Made by a program: the position numbers and the translations under genes. Below are positions 11,501 to 23,400 of a stretch of DNA of 64,000 nt, piece by piece; the first letter of the stretch is position 1, and each line of letters begins with the position of its first letter. The stretch is taken from positions 8,756,001 through 8,820,000 of the forward strand of contig JAJNNQ010000027.1 of assembly GCA_027886175.1 (NCBI GenBank), read 5' to 3'. The notes beneath the pieces were generated by a model that worked only from the letters and a program-made list of their open reading frames with translations, was not told the origin of the DNA and searched no databases. The stretch is from Phylloscopus collybita (taxonomy: Eukaryota > Chordata > Aves > Passeriformes > Phylloscopidae).

Positions 11501-14499
11501 CTCCCGCCAGCCTAGAAAAACCAAAGCTCTTTCAGTTGTTATTCCACATCAGTTCTCAGCACTAACCCCTTGATTTCCCCATGGATTATCTGCAGTTCTG
11601 GGTTTATGCTGCTCTCACATTAAACTCTGAGCAATCACTGGTTGGGGGGGACGTCCTTGCTGCCTTTCTCACCTGTATTTGTGGTTCTGGTGAGGAGTCT
11701 CTGAAGCACAAGAAAGTCCTTGGATCCATCTTGAAAATAAATCTTTCCTTCCTCCCCCTGCCGTGCCCAAAAGCCTGTTTGCCACACTAGCTCCTTTTGA
11801 AGCTGGTTTTAACAAGTAAATTCAAATCTAAAAATGCCTTGCTTGCAAAATTCTCCAGACCTTTGATTTCACAACATATTTGAATATATGCTTAGTTTTA
11901 TGCATTTGAATAGGCCTACAGCAATCAATACAATTATTTACCTAAGTGCTTAAAGTCAGGCAGATATTTAAGAATTAGTATTGTTTGTGGTAATGCCATG
12001 GCAAGCCAGGCAGGGACCAGGACCTCATTGTTTGTTCAGCACCCTGCACACAAAAAGACACTCCTTGTCCCTTTCAATATAAGCAATTTTTGTGAGTTGT
12101 GAGTAACTTGTGAATCAGTGCCAGAAACACCTTTCTTGAGCTGGTGCGTAAACATTATTTGTCTGCTCTAATATCCTTCTTATTTAATGAAAACATTGCA
12201 TGCAATATTTAGAAAAGTAATAAAGGCACAGTGGGAAAAGGGTGGGCGAAGAGGAAGATAAAGGATATTTTTTTCAATTAGGAATTTTAAGTATTTTCAT
12301 CATTGTTAGTATCCAGGAAAATACCTATAGATCTTAAAAGCCATTTAGAAAGGCAAGGGAATAATATGGCTTCAGCCCCGTTGGTGAGACTGTGGGTTGA
12401 TGTGCATGGGTCAGACAGCTGCATGGGATACAGGCTGCAGGATGAGAGACAAAGAGCTAGTCCTCACAGCTGGCTTAATTAAAAGTCTCCATTTTATCAA
12501 GCTGGGGCATCATCAGCCACACAATGCCAGGGATTTCTCAGACCAGTGGAAATTTTCTTTTGTCAAAACCAAGGCAGGTTTAGAAGGTGGTTTGCCTGAC
12601 TTGTTACTCTGTGCTCATTCCCACATATCATAAACTCAAAGACTAAGTGAAAACAGTGCAGAAATCTCCACATAGTCACCAAATGGAAAAGCTCCTAATC
12701 ACTGGGCTGGGTGCCAGTGTCCTCCACAGATTTAAGAGATAATGGTCCTTCTTTGGCACCTGAGCAGCCAGGCAATATCCTGTCCTTAGGGAACATAGGC
12801 AGCTGTCTTCTGCCAGACCCTGGGATCCAGGGGGTTTATCTCATAGTGTGGGAGAGCCACATCTCAGCCTCTCAGAGGAGAAGGTGAAGAGCTAGATCCC
12901 AAATTTTAGTTACTATGGAAATGTATTTCCCTTGAAGAAATATTACCAGTTTCTGCTGTTGACCTCTTGTCAAAATGAAGAGAGCTACATCAGTACCAAC
13001 AACTGGTTCTGTTTTTAAAAAGAAGAAATGAGTCAGTATTGAACTTCAGCACCCTCCCTGACAATTAAGATGTGATGTCACCCTCTATCACAAACCAAGG
13101 TGAGAAGTCCTCAAAAAGGATACAGAGTATGTATTGGGGTACTGAATATGGTTAACCCTGAGCACAGTAACGCCCCAAGCCAGAAATCTCTTTACAAAGT
13201 GTGAGAATTTAACAGTAATGCATTTTGGGCTCTTCCTAATTGTCCTCTGGCCCTTGGGTTCATGTTTTCAATTTCTCTTTGCAACCACAATGCTGAGTAA
13301 CTTAGTTGTCTTCTAAAATTAAAACTGAGAATCTCACATTTTCATGTTTTCACATGATGCCAGAGCTCAGGCTTTGTGGGGAAAAAAATAAAAACAAACC
13401 CCAAACACCCCAACCCTCACATTTTAGAAGACTTTCAACAAAATTGCAAAAGTTGGCAGCCATAGTATTTCCTAACACATTATTTTGTGGATTCCAGTGA
13501 AATTTCATTCTCAAGGCTAATGGTTGCTTTCTCTCTGGTAAATGCCCTGAATTGCTGCTGTTATTGTTAGAACATTGTTAATTTATGCAGTAATTTAAAA
13601 ACAGAGGGGAGGTACTCTGTCCTCAAGTAATTAGAGGATAAGTAACACAATACAGGCTATTTTAAATTTCTTTGCTGTTCAGCTGAACAGAATTATGTAA
13701 AAATGACCTATTTCATGTATTAGTGCTCAGGCCTGCAAGATACCAAGGCTCTGATTCTGGAAATCCTTTAAATATATTTATTTATATTGCCCCTAGTGCA
13801 ATAAAGCATTTCATATGGGAATGTGCCATCCAAGGCACAAGGGGGCTTAACTGTGCTGTACTTGGTTGCATTTTTGGTGCCAAAAGGCTCTGCTCTTTGT
13901 AGGATGGATTCTTCTGTAGATAACAAGAGCTGTGTCAGGATCTGAGTGCTAACATCTCTCATTCAGAACCAGAGCCGTCAATTCTGAGATTATTCTTTTT
14001 ATTTCTATGAACTCCTTGTTTGCAAAGTCACAGGCCACAACACTAAACACATTTTATTTCAGCCTTTGGTACTGATGATAAGCCAATATGTGTTGTTTAG
14101 CCTGTTTCATCAATGTTCAGAACATTTGTAACTGATAAACAAAGTGCATGTTAGCTATTAAAGCTCAAAATTAGGCAGGCAGTAAAAAGTAATCTGAGAG
14201 CAGGACTGTAGCTACTGATACTATTGAAGCTGGTCTTAAAACATATGGTTTCCAATCATTGACACAATGCACAAAAATAAAACCCTGCAACTGAGGAGTG
14301 CCTGATCTGTTCACCACTAAATGATCAAATATGCCTGTTCGTTTTTTAGTTTTATATCCCCTTCCTCTTTCTGGTTTTCAAAAGTAGAACCTTGCTATTT
14401 AATATTAGCTGAAGATTTGGCCCTTTGTACCAGCTGCAGACGGGCTTCATTAATCAATTTCCACTACTGGATTGAAATGAAAAAAAACCAGAATTTTTT

Positions 14500-14501
<2 letters not shown>
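11501..14501. other. Non-coding intron-like or intergenic DNA
   Basis: AT-rich sequence without a recognisable exon, RNA gene or transposon. Open frames are under 80 codons and not protein-like. Confidence 0.6.

Positions 14502-14530
<29 letters not shown>
14502..14530. repeat. T29 homopolymer
   Basis: An uninterrupted run of 29 T bases. A retroposed copy inserted in reverse orientation could leave such a tract, but I recognised no retroposon body beside it. Confidence 0.95.
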
Positions 14531-14534
<4 letters not shown>

Positions 14535-17500
14535 CTGTCCTACTATTTTGCTTGGAATTTCTCCTGTAGAAACAGTAGATCCCTCTACTCCATCCTTCCT
14601 GTTTCCTCATGCTTTAGCAGAAAAATGTTTTGTACTATGCAGACAATGCGATTTCACAAATAAAACATCCATTGACAGAAAATGTGTGATTTGTTTCAGG
14701 CTGGGACCCTGCCACTCTTATTGCAGGCATCTCTAACAATAGGAGTAAACCAAATTTCATCTTTGAGCACAGCTGAAAAACAATTAGTTTGCATAGAAAG
14801 GTATTAAAATGAAAAATAAGTATTACAAGCATTTTGGTCTTTTTCTCTTCATGAGCTTTTTTTCAAGACCTCTTTTAATAGCATAATGTGAGACTAAAAT
14901 TCTTGTATTGTGCTGCCTGCATGGAGTATTATATGCAAATACATGGTTCCTGCTGACTCACTTTGCCATGTGCAGTTATGAACCCAGATCTGAATATGGG
15001 AATTGCCGAGGCTTTGCTGGTGGAAGGAACGATGGTCTGCAGGAGAGATTTGAAAACCTGACACTGAGCTAAAGCAATATTTTAAAGTTAAGGTTTGATG
15101 TTATTTCAATTACCAGCAATAAAAAAAAAAAAAAACAACCTCCCTTGGAAGAATTTGGACATTGATCCATTTGGAGAGGAGGTGCAGGATTGGGGGGATT
15201 TTTTTACACCAGAGCAGAGCTGAGAAATTACCAGTTTTCGGTTCTAATCAATGTGTGCATCAAAAGCCAGATTAAGAAAACCTATATTAACTTTTAATAA
15301 AAACATATTCCCTTTGAAACTAGTATGTATTGGTGGTCCAAAAGAAAGATACATGGTCCACTCCTGTGGCTGTGAGTGAAAACAGAAGAGATTTGTGCAG
15401 TTATTTTCTCATGGGTCCTTGGCTTTTAAAAATTTTTTTCTTTACACTTCAGGTGAAACATTTTGTAGATACCAGCTTCCTCCTCAGAGAAGACTTATGA
15501 ATTCCACAGGCTGGCAAACCTACTATGAATTACAATTTCTGGCTCTGTTTCATTATGACTAGAGTGGTGTGCATGAAGCAAAACATAATTTGGGGCCATC
15601 ACTGAAGTTGCCTCTGACCAATATAAAGTTGTATCTCTCTCTAGGCGGCTGATGCTTCAGTAAGCCAAAAAAAGCTGAATTTTGGGTGGGGTCCAAATTA
15701 GGCACTGGTTGGCTTTTGATGCAACAGCATCAAAGTGCCCTGGCTGCAGTTGCAGCAGCAGCTCAGCAGCATTGCTGGTACAGAGAGCCTGAGTAGTCTC
15801 CCAGAAATCTTTCATTTAATTTATCTTGTAGAACTGCAAGTATTTTGAAAGTTCATTCACACAGGAATCAAAAGCCATTCTTCTTCCAGCTTTATGTAGG
15901 ATTTTGACTGCAAGGAAGAGTTTGATTTTGGGAATCGGAATGCAAGCACTCCAAATTTTAGCATGCCTGTCCTAGTGGGAATGAGTTGTACTTTGAGTGT
16001 AATTTAACTGCGCCATAGAAACAGGCTTTCAAACCTTTCATCAAACTGATTTATGAGCAGAACTAAGGTTTGCTTAGTTCAACATTTTCACAATAAGAGT
16101 TACATTCCCACAAAAGGGAATGCTGTCAGGTAGAATGACCATGAGTCAATTCTGCCAAACCAATTGCTTTGTTCAGATAAGCCAATCTGGCTGATGCAAA
16201 AACTTTAATTAAAAATTTATCACAATATTTTAAAATTGCTCTAAACCATGGCTATTAAGTATTTTGAAACAATCTGAGAATACAATAGATGCCTAAGAGC
16301 ATTTTGCCAGTTTCCCATCATAAGTAGTCATTGGACTTTTAAATTTGTTTTACAAATTAATGGAAGGGCAGATGCTGGAAGAAGTGGAACATACCAAAGG
16401 AGATGTGCTTCCACAGTGCAATTTGTACTGCATTTAATATTTCTTGGGATTACAAACTGTAAGGATCTACCCCAAATTAAAAGAGTAAGTGCTCTTTCCT
16501 AACTCCTATGCAAATACAGTGAAATTCAAGAAAATCAGATCTGATTAGTCAGTGCTAGGAAATCACTAAGAGTGTATTCTCAATTTTTTTGGTCAAGCAT
16601 ACAGTAATTTCCTTCCTGTTTATTATGACAGAGAACATTTGCATTTTGGTAATCCTTATTACAGGCAGGAATAAGCCTCATCCTCAGTCTGTGAGGCCAA
16701 GAACTCCATGCACCCTTCCAATAACTCACTGGTCACCCTTTAGGAGTATAAAGCAAGGAAATCAATATGATTTGTAGTTTTGGGGGAAATTCTCTGCAGA
16801 TCAATTTACCTAGGATAATTCTTTTAAAAACTGACTCTGGTAAAATGTTTCCTTTTCTTTCTGTGCTCAAGAAGATAATTGGACTAAAATGTTCCCTTAT
16901 GCTCCAAAAATGTGACTTTGCATGATCTAATTTTTACTTTGTTTTTGTTTAAGCCTACGTGCCCCTTCTACTCCCATGCACTAGTGAAGAGGAGCAGCAC
17001 TTCATGTCCTTCCTTGGCAGAGAGGAGACAGGCAACTCTCTGCCCTATACAGCCCAGATCAATGCTGACCCTGGAGATTCACTCCTCTGCTAGGCTGTGA
17101 GAAGAGAAACTTTCAAAAAGAAGTTATTCCAAATTGTGGGAGGTATTATGATAAGATCTCCATCTGACGTGCAGCAATTTGAGTACTTCTACTGCCTTGT
17201 TTATATGATTTAAAATATCTAATGAATACAATATGCTGTCCCCAAAATAATATTGCATATAAGGCCTGTAAATTTAGAGTTGAAAGTTTTATAAAAGAAC
17301 TTGGCACATTACCTCTCTGTAAACATTAACTGAGTGTTCCTTAAAATGCTTTCCCAAGCTTCTATTGCACCCAACAAGAAGACAGGGGAGTACAGGTAGC
17401 CAGGATGAACTGCCAATCCAGTGGACAAGCTTTCTCTTGTTCCTCTGTATTTGGTAGATATTTTCCCACCTCTTAAAAACTGTTCACTGAAACGTTATGC

Positions 17501-18901
17501 ATTTCAGGGAGCAGCAAATGCCAATAGATTCCTAAGGGAAGGGGGCCCAGGAACCAAGTGTTGCTGCAGTGCACACAGGGATAGTGATGGGTGCCAGCAG
17601 TGGGGCTCGTTTAGAACCCCAGATGTGAGCAGCAATGAACCAAGGTCCATCGAGGGAGCCCACTCAGGTGAGGGCAGGAGGGGGCAAAGAGCAGACCAGA
17701 GATAAACTACCAGGACCAAAGTTCACCCAGGACTCCAGGCTGGACACACAAACACCTCTAGCCCAGACAAGGACTGGGTGCCCTGGGGCTGAGCCAAAAC
17801 AGAGCTCCTGGGCCATGGGCAGGGGCTGTGGGTGGGGGCCCAGGTGAGGCTGCTCAGAGCAATTAAAGACTCAATACATCCAGGGCACTGCCCATATTTG
17901 GAAATAACTGTGGTCCAAATAAATCTATTTTTTTGCTTGAGTTTGGTGCAGATCGTGAGCAAACAGGCCGGGATAAACAGTCCAACCCTTCTGAGGGAGA
18001 TTTTTGTGCAACTGCAGCCTCAGGGCGGGCAGAGTTGGCAGTCAGGTGTGTGGCAGCTGGAGATGGGTTTGGTGCCCAGCAGAGTGCCCACGGTGACCTC
18101 ACTGCCCTGCAGGCACTGACTGTCTCTGGCCACCAGCAATTTTCTGGGCCTTGCTGGGTTCTGTTTTATGTGACTCTTCCACCTCTTGGCATAGACCAAA
18201 CTGGCTCTAAGGCTTGGCTTATGGCAAGGGCTGTGCTCAGCTGGGGCAGGAGTAGGAAAGGCCCAGATGGAGGAAGTTGTTCCATGAAGTTTTTCAGCCT
18301 CTTTCTGCTGCAGGCAGTCTGTGAGAAGACCCAACATGTTTTTCTCCAAAACTAGTTGATGTCTCTTTAGAGAACTGAATGAAATGGATGATTTTCCTTC
18401 TGCATTGTGAGGTATCCCCATTGGCCTCTTAGAACATATTTATAGAAAAGAATAGGTATTTATATGTGTTTATAGTCACTTTTTTTTTTTTTTTTTGGCT
18501 TTATGAACTAATGAGAAATAATATCTTGGTTTGGGAGAAAAGGATTTTGCCACCAGGCTTCATGAGCCTCTCTTCATTCATTTCAAATGTTGCCCATTTT
18601 AGCATTAACTTCCAGAGGCACTGTATGCCAGTACAATAAAGATCAGAAATATTGAGTGCATTACAAGTAGCAGGTTACACTTCAAAACACTTGGTTCACA
18701 GTGTTTGAGACCATTAATCATTTTTATTATTCTAAAGGACTGAAAGGGCTTAGAAACACTTTGCCTAGGAAGCAGTATAGATTCTGAACAGCTGCACTAT
18801 GACTCCTGCTCACATTAGGTTTTGGACAGACCACTGATTTTCAGTAAATGTTCTTGGCGGCCAGGAAGTGCTGAAACTGGCAAACTTTCTCTCACAAACA
18901 A

Positions 18902-18932
18902 TTTTTTTTTTTTCTTTTCTTTTCTTTTCTCT
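18902..18932. repeat. T run followed by (TTTTC)n microsatellite
   Basis: Twelve T bases followed by about four TTTTC units, ending near 18932. Simple-sequence DNA; it produces a lysine/arginine-rich artefactual open frame on the minus strand. Confidence 0.9.
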
Positions 18933-19712
18933 CCTTTTGAAATGAAAAACATGCTGGTTATTCTGATTTAGATCATCAGTATGGCTCTGATTTACCACTA
19001 CATCACACCTTCATAAAACTGGAGTATCAAGGGACCTTAGTTACAGGCCAGACAAAATCAAATCCACCGTAGGGAGCATATATACAATTTTGCAAGATTT
19101 TTTTTTTTTGAGCCTGTGTTAATAGGTGCTGTACATGTAAACTCTTGCATATGTCTTTTCTTTGTTGTTAGGACAGTTATTAGCAAGGAAGATACCCAAT
19201 ACAATTTGACTGCATATGAATTCAGATTTTCAGAATAGACTGAAAAACACTGCACTTAGAGAAAAAGTAGCACATCCACAAACTAACAACATTACCTATG
19301 CAGTTGTGTCTGCACTAAAATGACATTTGATTTGGTCTCTTTGTATTTTTGCATACTTTGTTCTGCAAAAGAAAATACCAGACACTGTACAGAGAGATGA
19401 CAAGAAACTTTATCCTGGGTTTCCTTCCTGGAAGTTACACTTTATTACATGTAAACTGGAAAATACAACCTGCATTGTTCCCAAACCCGTGGAACTGTTT
19501 AAGAAGAGAGGCATCTAGAACCAGCCACATTTTTAAGAGAAAATAGGACTGTAGTTTGGACCGGAATGTTGACCTTTAATGCATAAGAAAATCTCAGTTC
19601 AATAATAAAAAAAGGCTGTGTCTGAAAATGACATTCTAATTAAATCTTATGAAGATTTTAGACACAAAGGGGATAAACAAACACCATTTGCATCCCTTAG
19701 GCAAAGCAATAT

Positions 19713-19717
19713 CACTC
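19713..19717. repeat. Left target-site duplication (CACTC)
   Basis: The five bases CACTC directly precede the LTR's TGTCTT terminus and are repeated exactly after its AAGACA terminus at 20481-20485. This is the footprint of retroviral integrase. Confidence 0.85.
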
Positions 19718-20480
19718 TGTCTTGGTTTGGAAAGACAGGTATCTGCCAGGGAAAGCTGGAGTTTCCCTTGGAATGGAGAATGTAAACCCCTCACCCCCGC
19801 CAAATTATAGTTTTGCAATTAAGGGCTTTCAGGCAAAGATTTGGGAATAGGAATAACAGTTCCTTACTAGGAATATTAACAATACAAATGTAGTAGAAAA
19901 CAAAACTACCAAACCAGCAAACAAACAAACAACAATTCTGGAAAAACCCTGACAGAGTCAGAGGGAATAACCTGACACCCTGTTGGTCAGGGTGTTGGAA
20001 GCAGCCCAAAAGTGAATCCTCCTGGAGTGGCAGATGTGGTTCTGTTGAAGTAGAGATGATCCTGTAGAAAAAGGGTCCAGTGGTGGTGAGGAGGGGTCCA
20101 GTGGTGGTGAGAAGGGTCCAGTCTTCCTCCGGGAATCGGGTGAAGCTGGATGCCTTGTTTTCCTACGTCTCAGTTTTTATCCAGGTAGGAATGGTTGGCT
20201 CCCTCCACTGGGTGGAGCATCTCACAATAGGATGATGGAATGTGGATGTACTGCTTTGGGGATATACTGCTTTGGGGAGGAGAACATCTTGGGGAGTCTT
20301 AATGGCCCATTGTGAAAAGAGATAAGAAACACTGCCCCACCTGGTTTTAACAGTTGGCCCATTATCAAAAGGCACCCGCCCCCCTCCTCCCAGAGTTATA
20401 AGAGATAAAGAAGAACATCTCCCCAGCTGCTTTCAGCAGATGAAATAGAATACACATTTTTGGTTCCCTAACCCAAGACA
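19718..20480 (-). mobile_element. Solo LTR of an avian endogenous retrovirus (ERVL-like)
   Basis: A 763-bp unit begins with TGTCTTGGTTTGG and ends with CCTAACCCAAGACA, so it has TG...CA ends and short inverted terminal repeats. Exact 5-bp duplications (CACTC) flank it. No second LTR, primer-binding site or gag/pol/env frame is next to it, so it is a solo LTR left by recombination between the two LTRs of a provirus. The sequence matches what I remember of LTRs common in songbird genomes. A 5-bp duplication fits class III (ERVL) better than ERVK, which gives 6 bp. Orientation is tentative: on the minus strand a TATA-like GGATAAAAAC (near 20175-20184) precedes a degenerate polyadenylation-signal region, which favours minus. 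A 21-bp internal tandem repeat is present. Family name and age need comparison with a repeat library. Confidence 0.85.
20073..20114. repeat. Two tandem 21-bp units inside the LTR
   Basis: A 21-base unit starting GGGTCCAGTGGTGGTGAG occurs twice (20073-20093 and 20094-20114), differing at one position, and a partial third copy follows. It lies in the central part of the LTR. Tandem units within LTRs often change copy number between copies of a family. Confidence 0.9.
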
Positions 20481-20485
20481 CACTC
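20481..20485. repeat. Right target-site duplication (CACTC)
   Basis: Exact copy of the five bases at 19713-19717, directly after the LTR's AAGACA end. Confidence 0.85.
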
Positions 20486-23400
20486 TTTCTTTTATTTAAC
20501 CTTTTTTACTTCTCTTTTCATGCCTCTTACAATCTCTATTGATTTGGCTGGATTGTTGTTTTTTTTTTGTAGAGAGGGAGAAAGTTAGGAAATTGGAAAG
20601 CCTCCTGCCCTGCCAGCAGAGGTGGAAAACAAAAGCATTTAGTTGCCAAGACCTAGAATTATGTACTGAACGGATGCAGTATAAAGCAGCAATATTTTTA
20701 TATTTTCAGTTGGACCATTTAGAATGGAAATAGAATTATATCATATTTGAAAACAGTTCTAGAAACAGAAAAACTGCAGTCTTTGTAACTGGATTTTTCT
20801 TGAAAAAGGTTATTATGAAGAGCACTTACAAAAAAGAAGTATTGTGGATGGGTTAGAGAGAAGTACTGCAAGTAGAGTAATAGAAACATTTTCTGTATTT
20901 GACATTTGCAGTCCTATAGAAATCTTCATTTGGAAAAGCTTGGGGGAAAAAAAATTCAAACAGAGCATCTGATGTGATTGGTCAAATATTCAATATAAAA
21001 ACGGCTCCAATTTCCTTGCTCAGTAAAAATAAATTTACTGTTTGTGGGTTTTTGTTTCTGAAGTCAGGCCATTACAGACAAATCTGTTTTCTTTCTTGTT
21101 TTTGGTTGGTTGGTTTTGTTTTTTGGAGGGTTTTGGAGTTTGGTTTGTTTTTTTTTTTTTTGTGGGTGCTTGGGTTTTTGGGGTTTTTGTTTGTTTGTTT
21201 GTTTGTTTGTTTTGTTTTGTTTTGTTTTTGAGACAGAGTAAGTTTCCAGTTTTCATGGCTTTTGTAAGCTCAAACCAACTCATGCTGAATGAAACAAATG
21301 AGATCTCTTAGACTCTGTAACTTCTAAATCTCATGATTCTTGAGTGAGTGTCACAATGTGAGTGTGGAGGCAGCACTGCTGTGATTTAGTGATTTAGTGT
21401 CCACAGGGGTGGCACAGCTGCCGAGGGTGTCAGACAACGAGCCCACTCAGGCTTATTTATAGAGACCCACACGCTTTTCATCTCCCTTTGGTATTTTTAT
21501 TTTAGTGGTGTTTCAGATCTCAGCCTTCCTGCACTTTCACATGAGAAAATAGTGCCTCTCCTGATGAGCTGAGATTTTAAGACAGGCAGGAGAGGGGAGA
21601 AAGAAGAGAAAGGCTCCCTCATTCCAACAGCTCAGCTCCTGGTTCCCAACAGGAAAACCAGAATACATAGCCTTGCTCATTTTGAGCTGTGGTTTTTGTG
21701 TTTTGGTTGGGTTTTTTTAAAGACAGTCATGCTTTGGGATTGCAGAGAAAACCAAATTGCTGCACAGTGCCAGTTAGAAAGTGAACTTGTGTCTGGACAA
21801 TTTTCCACCAGAGCCTGTCCAACTTCCCAAACTGCTTTCTTTTGTTGCTTTTGGGATGAACTTGACTTTCATCGCAGAGAGCTCTCTCCTTTGTTTTCAA
21901 AGGCTTTTTCTGCCAAGCCAAGAAACTCTCAAACACAGTCCTCTGAAGGCACTGAAGCATGTTGAATACAGAAGAGTAATTTGTTCCCTCAGGCTGTATA
22001 TGTCTTGTATTAAAAATTACAAGATGTGAATCTGTGGCTGTGCTGAGAGCACACACTGGATTTGTTGTATAGTGAGAAGAGAACAGGTTACGGTTAATCT
22101 TGTTCATTCACTGAAGATAAGAGAGGCACTGCCCTTTCTCTTTTTTGTTTTCTTGAGTCTGGATTAAATCCCCATCTGTCCATCAATGTGAACAATTGTG
22201 TCTGAGTCAAGAGTGCTTTGATTAAAAATGATATGGCTGGAAACACCCTTTTTACTGAGAAGAAATGAATAAGGAAATGGCCCTAGTGTGTGAGCTTTTG
22301 GGGAGAGAGTGTCTACTCAGCTCACAGGCCAGTCAAAATACGCTCTCCAGCAGGGAAATTAATAAATAGACCAGTTTCAATAGATGGAGATTTAAGGACA
22401 GGAGACTAATGTTGTTCTAAAATTCTTTTGGGTTGGAACTTAAATCCAGTCTTAATGAGGTCATAGTAGAAAATTATTTTATTTTCTATCTTCCAAACAA
22501 TATCTTCTTTGTTAAACAAGAAGATTACAGAATTATTTTTATATATGCTCAAAAATGTGCAAACACTCTGGCCCCTTTCATTTCCTGAAGACAATCGTGA
22601 TAACCTTAAGTGGACCACATGAATGTATTAACCTCATATTCCTAAGTGTCATGGAGAATTGAGAAACCTCCATTCTCTGGATTTCCTCTGTATGGGATAT
22701 CAAGAATGATATGAAAGGAGTGGTTTTGTAGTGAAAATACAAAACTGCTGAGTAACAGCAACATGAGTATACAGGGACCTGGTTTGGACTAGTCTCCAGT
22801 GGAAGTGGTGGAAACTCCATCATTCAAAACATCAAAGTCTTATGACTGTTGAGAGTCTCACAATACTGGGTGTTTTTCTTAAATCTCCAGCTTCTGGAAT
22901 CAATGAATTTGTCAGCATTTCCATGTATTTTACATAAGCAAGAACACAGACGAGCTACTGGTGCTACTTGTGGAGAAAGGCTCAGAAATGAGACTCTGAA
23001 AGATTCAAATAGTAAAATATGAAGAAGTAACAGTTCCTGATCTGGCACATGTTTATATTTTGAATCTGCAGGTTTGCCCATCCCTCAGAAAATAAAAGCA
23101 GTGGCCTATGAAGTGTCCACAATAAAGAGATGTCAGTGGTAAAGGGTGGTGTGGGGAACATGGGATCCTGACAATACTTCAGGAATTTCCTGCTCATCCT
23201 TTTCCTGTGGCTCTTTGGAATGTCACAGGTGTTGGGTGGGTATTTTACAGAGCTGCTGCAAGGCAGGGAAGAGGCACAATGTGAGGGCTTAACAGGTAAA
23301 GAACTCCTGGAATCCACATCTAGGGCTTGACTTTGGATCTGTCCTGAGCAGGGTAAGAATGTCACTGTGTATCTAAATCACTGTTTTTATGTGTGATTTC

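Larger units (their letters stand above)
14531..19717. other. Non-coding intron-like or intergenic DNA with short homopolymers
   Basis: No coding exon recognised. Homopolymers lie at 15121-15135 (A15), 18480-18497 (T18), 18902-18913 (T12) and 19098-19109 (T12). From 17.4 to 18.4 kb GC is somewhat higher, and open frames of 70-140 codons overlap on both strands without protein-like features. The segment ends at the target-site duplication of the solo LTR. Confidence 0.6.
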
